A DNA stretch of 5,886 nucleotides. Origin: Fibrobacter sp. UBA1765. Its GTDB lineage: Bacteria > Fibrobacterota > Fibrobacteria > Fibrobacterales > Fibrobacteraceae. Made by a program: the position numbers and the translations under genes. This document shows, piece by piece, positions 1 to 5,841 of the stretch (position 1 is the stretch's first letter; every line of letters starts with the position of its first letter). Below the pieces are notes generated by a model. The model worked only from the letters and a program-made list of their open reading frames with translations, was not told the origin of the DNA and did no database searches. The stretch covers positions 1 to 5,886 of the forward strand of contig DCGZ01000005.1 of NCBI GenBank assembly GCA_002314675.1. Reading direction: 5' to 3'.

Positions 1-1094
1 GTTCTTGCGTTTTCATCATCCGCCCAAGTAATTTCTGCGCCTTCCTGCAAAATTTTTGGTGCTGCAACTTGTGCAGTCAATTTATTCGGTTCCCACTTGT
101 CGGTACCACCAAGAACATTCGCGACCGTATATTTGCTTGCATCACTTGCATTCCATACAGTCTTCAAAGACTTTGCTGTAGAAGCGTCCTTACCACCGTC
201 AAAATACGTCTTGCGCCTGCTAACATCTACAGCGCCACCGTTTCCATTCTTACTGTTATATTCACCAAAAACATCCGGACCAGAATTCATATCAGGCCCC
301 CAACCTTCTGCTCTTGGCAGTGCATACATAGTCGTGTTCAAGAAAACCGTTTTAGCGTGTCCCCAGGAACGTCCCAAATAAAATGTTCCGTTGTAGCTAC
401 CGTTTGAAACATTAATCTTTGCATTGTTAAAAACATAGCCCCAACTGGTGGAAGTTTTCGCAGCAGTAATGTAGCCACCATTTCGAGTCATGACAAGGTT
501 TGTTCCCTCAAAGAAAACATCACCGTCGCCGCAAATAAAGTCTACCGTCCCCTGGATTTCACCACCTTCCCAATAAGTTCTGCCGCCCTTATTGGTGTAA
601 TATGTATCTTGGCCACTAAGCAAACGCACATTCTTGAAAATGTACTTGTCACCGATCTGCTGGATTGTTACCTGTCGTGCAGCTTCGGCACTTGCAAAGG
701 AACTCTTATTCCGAACAGTCAAATCCTGCATATACATTCCGTTATTATTCGGAAAGTACAAGGTTGCAGTAACACTAATGCCTTCTGTATCTGTAGTGTT
801 AGAAATAGTCGTCTTATCGCGAGTCTGACCTATCAACGAAACATAAGATGTAGAGAAAGTGCTTCTACCATGGCTATCTCCAGTCAATTTCGTAATGTCA
901 TATTCTCCATCAGGGAAAAAGATCACGAAGCGATTATTTTCTGTAGGTTTCGCAGCGGCTGCTGCCGCTGTAGCAGCCTTAAAGTCGCCATCGACACCGA
1001 CAACAAAATCAAACTTTTTCTTTGTGACTCCAAAGGCTTCGGTAACAAAACCAGCCACAAGAAATGCAGAAACCAATAAACGAGCCTTGTTCAT
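1..1094 (-). CDS. Secreted pectin methylesterase (CE8), 3' end cut by window edge
   Basis: Pectinesterase that hydrolyses methyl esters of homogalacturonan outside the cytoplasm, giving methanol and de-esterified pectate. I translated 364 residues from the ATG at 1094-1092; no stop is reached, so the C-terminus lies off the left edge. Residues 1-22 look like a Sec signal peptide, with likely cleavage after AFG. The CE8 signature follows in order: VGVDGDF (33-38) and PDGEY (61-65) near the N-terminus, Q141 as the likely oxyanion Gln, GQDTYY with Q162 and catalytic D163, DFICG with D185, and LGRSW with R242. All core catalytic residues are present. The usual helix after the first strand is alanine-rich (A43-A48). 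From about residue 343, AAPKI..ITWADDENAR resembles the start of a fibronectin-III-like module. The start is supported by an AGGA 9 bp upstream. It is the second gene of an operon with the PL10 lyase. The family call is secure; the C-terminal architecture is unknown. Confidence 0.93.
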   Translation of the reverse strand, partial: MNKARLLVSAFLVAGFVTEAFGVTKKKFDFVVGVDGDFKAATAAAAAAKPTENNRFVIFFPDGEYDITKLTGDSHGRSTFSTSYVSLIGQTRDKTTISNTTDTEGISVTATLYFPNNNGMYMQDLTVRNKSSFASAEAARQVTIQQIGDKYIFKNVRLLSGQDTYYTNKGGRTYWEGGEIQGTVDFICGDGDVFFEGTNLVMTRNGGYITAAKTSTSWGYVFNNAKINVSNGSYNGTFYLGRSWGHAKTVFLNTTMYALPRAEGWGPDMNSGPDVFGEYNSKNGNGGAVDVSRRKTYFDGGKDASTAKSLKTVWNASDASKYTVANVLGGTDKWEPNKLTAQVAAPKILQEGAEITWADDENAR

Positions 1095-1103
1095 TTTTAT
1101 TGT

Positions 1104-1111
1104 TCCTACCT
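1104..1111 (-). promoter_or_regulatory. Shine-Dalgarno of the pectinesterase, overlapping the upstream stop codon
   Basis: On the minus strand AGGTAGGA (1111-1104) contains an AGGA core 9 nt before the ATG at 1094. The TAG stop of the pectate lyase (1108-1106) lies inside this sequence. Ribosomes ending on the lyase would therefore sit on the esterase's ribosome-binding site, which suggests translational coupling (inference). It also fixes the esterase start. Confidence 0.75.
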
Positions 1112-2950
1112 AGAAATTTTAGCAGAAGTCCGAGCAAGAATCCAGTTTCCCTGCCTTACCGTAATTAAGTAATACCCCGGTTTCAGCTGGTTCAAATTCA
1201 CAGAAGATTCTCTAGAAGAAATATTCTTGACCATATTTCCCTGAACGTCGTGAATCGTTATTTGGAATTCTCCTCTAGGAAGATTTTTCAAGACCAAGGA
1301 GTTTCCAACTACAGCGATTTTTAACGTCTGCAATTTCAGTGACGCAATGGCAGTTTCATCCGAAGAACTTGAAGACTCAATCGAAGAACTACTTTCAGGC
1401 AATTCTGCCTTGCCGACTTTCAAGTTTTCAGTTAGCCAGCCGATTGCATCGATGTTTGCCATGCCATCCTTGCCAAGGCTTGTAAATGCAAGCTCGTGGT
1501 AACCCTTTGAAAGTTCCACCTCGACTGCTATAGTTTTCCAAGTGGTCCAAGTTCCAGTCGCATCCATGCTGCCTTTTTCAAATAAGACCTTTTCTCCAGA
1601 AGAAATACTAAAGTCACGAGCAGCACTACCGCCATTTGCATAGCGCACATAAAGAGTATACTTGCCTGCTTCCGTTGCCGTTACACCGTAAGTAACATAG
1701 CTTCCAACAGCGTTTTCTACATTGGCATAACCTTCTCCAAGAAACCCCTTGTTGTCACTTTCCCTTTTGCCGTCTATAGTCAAAAAGTCTTCACCCTGCA
1801 AAACCGTAGAACATTCTGCACCACCACATTCTGCAACCGGCTCCACTTCAACGGCATTCATTGTCTCTAACGCAGCAAGGTAAGCGGATTCTGCACTTAA
1901 CAAGGCGGAGCCATAATCACTAGCCCATTGGTATCCGGTACGGCGCTCTTCAGAAATCTTGGTAATGTCTTGAGTCTTTGTACTTACGCCATCACGGTCA
2001 CAAAAGAAATAATCATCGCTATTGACTTCGTAAAAACGATACCAAAGACTTTTTCCACTTACTACAGTAAACGCTCCTTTTTTCTGTTCAAAAACAAGAT
2101 CCTTTACCCGAGTCTTGCGGTACCAATTGATTGCACTCTTAACGGAATTCTGAATTTCTGGAGTCTGATTTGGCCAGTTCAACAAAAACCAAACAACACC
2201 CGCCGATTCCTTGCCAGACTTGCTTTCAAGTTCATAGGCACGCGCAGGGCGCGGTACATAAGTAGCGGTATCGTGTTGCGCGCACCACACTGTAGGAACT
2301 CCGTTATTTTTGATTTGAGCCTTTATAAGGTAAGCAATGGCTTTTTCTATAGCGCCATTCATTTTAGCGCGAGTCGCATCATCGGTAATATCACCGTCAA
2401 ATGGCGAAGTCTTGTTTGCAATATCCATCATTGTCACAAGCGCACGTACCATTGCGTCATCATTCAAGGTAACATGGTCACTATAGTTACCGCGCTTCGG
2501 CCAAACCTGAGGAAGACCGCCCGTTGAACGCTGCATTGTCAAAAGAAAGTTCACAGCCTTGTTAAAGCTTGTCTTGAAAGCAGATTTGTAAGAGGAATTT
2601 GTTGTAGCTTTATAACGCACCGCAAGCAAGCGCATTTCTTGCACGGTAGCATCATTATCGATAGTGGCAAGGTCGCCGCCACTTGCAGAACGCCATTCGG
2701 ACTTTTGCCCACCTGCATACGGATTTACATATTTACTTGCCATGGCCTTGTAAAAGCCACCATTACTAATTTGCCATGTCGTCATGTTGTAGGCGTACTG
2801 GTCAAGGTCCATGCTCCCGGCAGCCTTCGTAAGTTCAGAATAGCTTCGATAGCTATTGATCTTGCTGACCGCAGCCGAAGGAGGTTCATAGGTACCGGCA
2901 ATGGCACAAGCTGCAAATACAGTACACATTAAAGCAGTAGTCTTTTTCAT
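1106..2950 (-). CDS. Secreted modular pectate lyase, PL10 - CBM35-like - Ser linker - C-terminal sorting-type domain
   Basis: Cleaves de-esterified homogalacturonan by calcium-dependent beta-elimination outside the cell. The 614 residues run as follows: signal peptide about 1-18 (AIA/GT site); PL10 (alpha/alpha)-toroid about 50-360; CBM35-like beta-sandwich about 383-506; serine-rich linker 520-530; C-terminal beta domain about 541-614. PL10 signatures include NDDAMVRAL (163-171), WCAQHDTAT (222-230), PARAYEL (235-241), SGKESAGVVWFL (245-256), WYRFYE (303-308), FCDRDGV (316-322) and ERRTGYQW (335-342). D164/D165 and D227 are likely Ca or substrate ligands, and R305 is my best candidate for the catalytic arginine. 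The last ~75 residues (LPRGEFQITIHDVQG, LKPGYYLITVRQG) resemble type IX secretion type-A sorting domains and the basic C-terminal domains of Fibrobacter CAZymes. The ATG at 2950 has a GGA 6 nt upstream. First gene of the operon. A FAAC at 12-15 could be misread as a lipobox. Confidence 0.94.
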   Translation of the reverse strand: MKKTTALMCTVFAACAIAGTYEPPSAAVSKINSYRSYSELTKAAGSMDLDQYAYNMTTWQISNGGFYKAMASKYVNPYAGGQKSEWRSASGGDLATIDNDATVQEMRLLAVRYKATTNSSYKSAFKTSFNKAVNFLLTMQRSTGGLPQVWPKRGNYSDHVTLNDDAMVRALVTMMDIANKTSPFDGDITDDATRAKMNGAIEKAIAYLIKAQIKNNGVPTVWCAQHDTATYVPRPARAYELESKSGKESAGVVWFLLNWPNQTPEIQNSVKSAINWYRKTRVKDLVFEQKKGAFTVVSGKSLWYRFYEVNSDDYFFCDRDGVSTKTQDITKISEERRTGYQWASDYGSALLSAESAYLAALETMNAVEVEPVAECGGAECSTVLQGEDFLTIDGKRESDNKGFLGEGYANVENAVGSYVTYGVTATEAGKYTLYVRYANGGSAARDFSISSGEKVLFEKGSMDATGTWTTWKTIAVEVELSKGYHELAFTSLGKDGMANIDAIGWLTENLKVGKAELPESSSSIESSSSSDETAIASLKLQTLKIAVVGNSLVLKNLPRGEFQITIHDVQGNMVKNISSRESSVNLNQLKPGYYLITVRQGNWILARTSAKISR

Positions 2951-3118
2951 AATATATCCAAATTTCTTAAAATCGCGTAAGATTTACCAATATGAAGATA
3001 ATTTTTTATTAAGCAAAAAGACCAACCCATTTATTTTTCCCATTGTCAAAATATCAACAACAGCCAAAAAATTCATATCTGGCAAGGCACTTTTCAGCTT
3101 TTATTCTTAATTTAGGAT

Positions 3119-3154
3119 TTTTTACTACAAAGTGTACTACCTTTCTTGTAAAAA
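3119..3154. promoter_or_regulatory. Imperfect inverted repeat, candidate operator
   Basis: The left arm TTTTTACTACAAAG (3119-3132) and the reverse complement of the right arm (3141-3154), TTTTTACAAGAAAG, match at 12 of 14 positions, with an 8-bp spacer. The right arm ends 6 bp before a TATATT box, so the dyad covers the place where a -35 element would be. A dimeric regulator binding here could activate or repress the rightward gene, possibly the TIGR02147-type protein itself (inference). The outer arms are T/A runs, so part of the match is compositional. Confidence 0.4.
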
Positions 3155-3160
3155 TAGAAC

Positions 3161-3166
3161 TATATT
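3161..3166 (+). promoter_or_regulatory. Candidate -10 box for the TIGR02147-type gene
   Basis: TATATT, within CTATATTTAG, stands 34 bp before the chosen ATG at 3201, which would give a leader of about 28 nt. No TTGACA-like hexamer sits 16-18 bp upstream; TTGTAA at 3146-3151 is too close. The promoter would thus be weak or activator-dependent. This is a motif-based suggestion only. Confidence 0.3.
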
Positions 3167-3200
3167 TAGATTGTACAAAACTTTTACCGGTTTACCATTT

Positions 3201-4046
3201 ATGTTCGCAAACGTTTTTGAATTTACCAAGTTCCGCAAGTTTTTAGCAGAATACCAGGAACGCCGCCAAGCAGCGGAGCCAAGCTTCAGCCGCACAGAAT
3301 TCTGCAACCAGCTTGGGCTACCAAATACTCGCAGCTATTTCAACGATGTTGTACAAGGCAAAAAAGTCACGGCAACAATGCTTGACCGTTTCATAGACGT
3401 TATCGGCTTAAAAGGGAACGAGGCAAAATATTTTGAGGCCATGGTTAATTTTGACCAAGGAAAGACTGCAGAAGTCAAAGAAGCGGCATTTGCAGAAATG
3501 ATGAAGCTGAATAAAAATCCTCAGGCAATTTTGAATTCCGACAGCTACGAATTCTTTGCCAACTGGTACAACAGCACAATTTATGCAATCCTTGAAATTC
3601 TTGACATAGCCGACGATGTAAGCGAACTTGCCGCAAAGATTTTTCCGCCAGTAAATGAAAAGAAAATACAGGCAAGTCTTGCCTTGATGCAAAAAATGGA
3701 ATTGATTCGTCGCAATGAAAACGGCTTTTGGAAGCCAACAAAAGAAAGCATGGCAACAGTACAACAATGCAAAAGCCAAATGGTTCTTCAATACCAAAAG
3801 CAATGTCTTGAACTTTCAAAACAGGCTCTTGATTCCGAAGGCAAGGAATCGCGCGACATGACTACATTTACATTCAGTGTATCAGCAGAAGCTCGTGAAA
3901 AAGTTGAAAATGCTGCCGAAAAATTCAAGGAAGAAATCCGTAAAATTGTCACATCCGATAAAGCAAAGCCAACCGAAGTCGAACACATCAACCTTCATGT
4001 TTTCAGCAACCTGAAATCAGATGAGAGACGAGATACGAAAGACTAG
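3201..4046 (+). CDS. TIGR02147/DUF4423-type protein, putative DNA-binding regulator
   Basis: A 281-residue cytoplasmic protein with no signal peptide or membrane segment. It resembles the TIGR02147 family, known from many paralogues in Fibrobacter succinogenes and of undefined function. Residues 5-20 (VFEFTKFRKFLAEYQE) are the typical opening. Residues 29-70, with TEFCNQLGLPNTRSYFNDVV and a basic QGKK turn, look like a phage-repressor-type helix-turn-helix. Residues 142-185 (ELAAKIF..., ALMQKMELIRRNENGFWKPT) look like a winged helix. Residues 222-271 form the conserved beta/alpha tail, ending VEHINLHVFSNLK where relatives usually end near FPL(T/S)K. The last residues, SDERRDTKD, come from a DNA repeat. 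I chose ATG 3201 over the in-frame GTG at 3132 because the family pattern begins at MFANVFEF and the GTG lies upstream of the candidate promoter. No Shine-Dalgarno is visible. Role as a regulator is inferred; its targets are unknown. Confidence 0.85.
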   Translation: MFANVFEFTKFRKFLAEYQERRQAAEPSFSRTEFCNQLGLPNTRSYFNDVVQGKKVTATMLDRFIDVIGLKGNEAKYFEAMVNFDQGKTAEVKEAAFAEMMKLNKNPQAILNSDSYEFFANWYNSTIYAILEILDIADDVSELAAKIFPPVNEKKIQASLALMQKMELIRRNENGFWKPTKESMATVQQCKSQMVLQYQKQCLELSKQALDSEGKESRDMTTFTFSVSAEAREKVENAAEKFKEEIRKIVTSDKAKPTEVEHINLHVFSNLKSDERRDTKD

Positions 4047-4050
4047 AGAT
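4023..4050 (+). repeat. Degenerate 7-bp tandem repeat, consensus GAGAGAC, four units
   Basis: The units are GAGAGAC (4023-4029), GAGATAC (4030-4036), GAAAGAC (4037-4043) and TAGAGAT (4044-4050). Each differs from the consensus by 0-2 bases. Units 1-3 encode the last residues of the TIGR02147-type protein and the TAG stop begins unit 4, so the array spans the gene end. Seven is not a multiple of three, so copy-number change by one or two units would shift the frame. Confidence 0.65.
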
Positions 4051-4059
4051 AGTTTTCTC

Positions 4060-4110
4060 GCGCCATTCCGAGTGAAACGAAGGCGTCATTCCGGACTTCA
4101 ACCTAGAATC
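4060..4110 (+). repeat. Remnants of a CATTCCG-type dispersed palindromic repeat
   Basis: GCGCCATTCCG (4060-4070) and GCGTCATTCCG (4083-4093) are direct repeats matching at 10 of 11 positions, 23 bp apart. The second continues as GTCATTCCGGACTTCAACCT and then AGAATC, so ATTCCGG and CTAGAAT form a decayed palindrome (5 of 7 pairs). CGCC (4061-4064) can also pair with GGCG (4082-4085). The wording resembles GTCATTCCGGACTTGATCCGGAATC-like intergenic repeats found in many bacteria (knowledge, from memory). It fills most of the gap between regulator and lipoprotein. Confidence 0.5.
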
Positions 4111-4124
4111 TAAAGATAAAATTT

Positions 4125-4134
4125 GAGAAAGAGA
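4125..4134 (+). promoter_or_regulatory. Purine-rich ribosome-binding site of the lipoprotein gene
   Basis: GAGAAAGAGA ends 6 nt before the ATG at 4141. It is not a strong Shine-Dalgarno, but it favours this ATG over the TTG at 4123, which precedes it, and over the in-frame ATG at 4162, which has no purine tract at the right distance. Confidence 0.5.
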
Positions 4135-4140
4135 TTTGAA

Positions 4141-5841
4141 ATGAGTAAACTGAATAAAATCATGGTCAAATGGACGATGCTCTGGGCAGCATTATTTTTT
4201 GCCATGCTCGCCGCCTGCAGTAGCGATACCAACGTAGCCGGCACATTCATCGAGACTAATACAGGCAACAAAGTAATGATAGAAACCAATACCGGCAATT
4301 ACGCTCGCGTCATGATTTCTGTCGACGATTTCGGAATTTTTGAAGGAGACACACTGCAGCTTTCCCGCACAGAACGCGATACTGTAGGCGATACTATTTT
4401 CACATCTACGGCCTATCACGAAAAGATTGCTTCCAACACCAACGTGGCTGCCGGTTACGTTATCATGGATAGTGTTCCAGCCACGAATTACGATTCCTTG
4501 ACAATATTACCAGTAAACGGAAACGCGCAATCTATAGCCATATATCTTGATGTAAAAAATGATGAAAGCTATTATCTAGATTCAAATACGGCAAAAGTTA
4601 TTTATGAATCGCGCAAAACATCTCGCAAGGGCAAAGCTACAGCCTACCTGTCCCTAGAATACCTAGATAGCATAAGGGTTGGAGACACTTTGCGCATAAG
4701 CACTTTAGATTCCAATTACCTAGATGGCGACTCCATGTTTATCATGACAAGTGTGATTGAACATGAATTTTCAGAAGATGAGGTTTTATCCAAGGTTATA
4801 TTCCTAGAAAATCTTCCTGAGGGAATTTATAAAAACGTAGCCTTAATCCAAAAGGATTCCACAGCTTTCTACGCAACCAGCTTCAGTTTGACAGCAAGCA
4901 AGAAGATTTTCGCATACTTAAACGATTCTAGCAGTAATGCTTTCTCCGATGTAAAAAACGTAGCTATCCAGCTACCTGAAGGTTTCGAAGACTTGTCTTC
5001 TGTAGATGAATCGTTCAAAAACATGCCTTTCCCGATCCGTGTAGAAAAGCCAATGAACTACCCCTGCCTCGTAGACGCAAACAGCAATGTAATTTTACTT
5101 GAAGAAAACGAATCGGATTCTCTTTTATATTGGGGTCGCATGGAAATTGTCAACTTTGCAAAAGATGGTTCCATAAAGTTTGACTTGCTAGACAACTGCA
5201 ATCGGTATAAGGATTCCGTAACACTTGCTCGCCGTGCCGTTCACCTGGATAACGAAACCCCTTCAGAAAACGCTACAGATCGCTTTGAAAATATGGACGC
5301 GGCCTTCGGCAATGCTCTTTGGACAGACTCCACAGATAATTGGAAACTGATAGACAATTTTGAACCATTCACACAAAATGGCTACCAAATGTCAGCCTCT
5401 ATCTGGATCAAGGCAGACAGTGCATCTCAACCAACACCCGGCAAAAATTACACACGACTCCTTGCCGTTAAAAAGGACAGCATTGGCTTTGCGCTCCAGC
5501 AACGCGCAGACCACCCGGCAGTCAATGTCCGTATTGACGCACATAAAGATGGAAAAGGTGTGTACAACATGACCTACGGAAACGCCTGGATTCTTGACGG
5601 AACTTGGCACAACTATTCATTGACAATTCGCGGAGATAGCCTCTACACTTACGCAGACGGCGTTATTGTCAGCAAGAATCAGTTCGAAAACGGATCCAAC
5701 TTTGCCTCTTGTACAAACCCGGCAATTGGTTACGACAGAAATAACTTCGTTGGTGGCCTAGATGAAATTTTCTTCTTTGACGGTTCACAAACAGAAAACT
5801 GGATGCGACTATTCTACGCCTTGCAAAAACAGGCTAGGTAA
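4141..5841 (+). CDS. Cell-envelope lipoprotein with duplicated beta-rich domain and C-terminal LamG/concanavalin-like domain
   Basis: A 566-residue exported lipoprotein, probably displayed on the outer membrane. Residues 1-25 form a lipoprotein signal peptide: basic start, hydrophobic WTMLWAALFFAM, lipobox LAAC with lipidated C26, then SSD. A near-perfect short duplication, IETNTGN twice (37-43, 47-53), follows as a tether. Residues ~55-149 and ~166-265 are two copies of one unrecognised domain, sharing GDTL (69-72, 181-184), a conserved Pro-x3-Tyr (P113/Y117, P226/Y230) and a similar strand pattern. Residues ~268-350 may be a degenerate DUF2341-like segment. Residues ~413-557 are LamG-like: YQMSASIWIKAD, GTWHNYSLTIRGDSLYTYADG, FVGGLDEIFFFDG. 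LamG domains usually bind glycans or proteins; no catalytic site is evident, so adhesion or sensing is likelier than catalysis. It lies 94 bp behind the TIGR02147-type gene and may share its transcript. Lipoprotein and LamG calls are firm; the ligand is unknown. Confidence 0.88.
   Translation: MSKLNKIMVKWTMLWAALFFAMLAACSSDTNVAGTFIETNTGNKVMIETNTGNYARVMISVDDFGIFEGDTLQLSRTERDTVGDTIFTSTAYHEKIASNTNVAAGYVIMDSVPATNYDSLTILPVNGNAQSIAIYLDVKNDESYYLDSNTAKVIYESRKTSRKGKATAYLSLEYLDSIRVGDTLRISTLDSNYLDGDSMFIMTSVIEHEFSEDEVLSKVIFLENLPEGIYKNVALIQKDSTAFYATSFSLTASKKIFAYLNDSSSNAFSDVKNVAIQLPEGFEDLSSVDESFKNMPFPIRVEKPMNYPCLVDANSNVILLEENESDSLLYWGRMEIVNFAKDGSIKFDLLDNCNRYKDSVTLARRAVHLDNETPSENATDRFENMDAAFGNALWTDSTDNWKLIDNFEPFTQNGYQMSASIWIKADSASQPTPGKNYTRLLAVKKDSIGFALQQRADHPAVNVRIDAHKDGKGVYNMTYGNAWILDGTWHNYSLTIRGDSLYTYADGVIVSKNQFENGSNFASCTNPAIGYDRNNFVGGLDEIFFFDGSQTENWMRLFYALQKQAR
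4249..4308 (+). repeat. 30-bp in-frame duplication in the lipoprotein tether
   Basis: Units 4249-4278 and 4279-4308 both begin IETNTGN. Over the shared 21 bp they differ at five positions, all synonymous third positions (ATC/ATA, GAG/GAA, ACT/ACC, ACA/ACC, AAC/AAT); the last three codons diverge (KVM versus YAR). The peptide is kept while the DNA has drifted. Confidence 0.75.

Larger units (their letters stand above)
2951..3200. other. Divergent intergenic region between the pectin operon and the regulator gene
   Basis: This 250-bp AT-rich stretch separates the divergently transcribed lyase and TIGR02147-type gene, so it must carry both promoters unless one is read from elsewhere. On the minus side I see the lyase Shine-Dalgarno (GGA, 2959-2957) and an AT-rich leader with a weak possible hairpin (2960-2985), but no convincing -35/-10 pair. 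On the plus side I see a long inverted repeat (3119-3154) and a TATATT box (3161-3166). The short reading frames here are not supported as genes. Confidence 0.8.

Noticed and set aside
960..990. GC-rich alanine tract in the pectinesterase, considered as a trinucleotide expansion
   Set aside because: The six alanines use mixed codons (GCG, GCA, GCC, GCT), so it is not a simple recent repeat expansion.
69..1113. Plus-strand reading frames across the left kilobase (up to 156 codons)
   Set aside because: They lie antisense to the pectinesterase, whose own translation carries every CE8 motif; their products have no recognisable domains.
1928..2932. Plus-strand reading frames of 199 and 97 codons inside the lyase
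   Set aside because: Antisense to a clear PL10 domain; low-complexity, cysteine/isoleucine-rich translations typical of shadow frames.
3044..3049. Perfect TTGACA on the minus strand, possible -35 for the pectin operon
   Set aside because: At 16-18 bp spacing the sequence is GTTGGT-like, with no -10 resemblance, so I did not call a promoter.
3132..3200. Upstream in-frame GTG start for the regulator, adding 23 residues
   Set aside because: The extra residues do not fit the family opening, the GTG lies within the inverted repeat and upstream of the candidate -10, and it has no ribosome-binding site.
3408..3991. Minus-strand reading frames within the regulator gene
   Set aside because: Antisense shadows of the TIGR02147-type gene, without domains or start signals.
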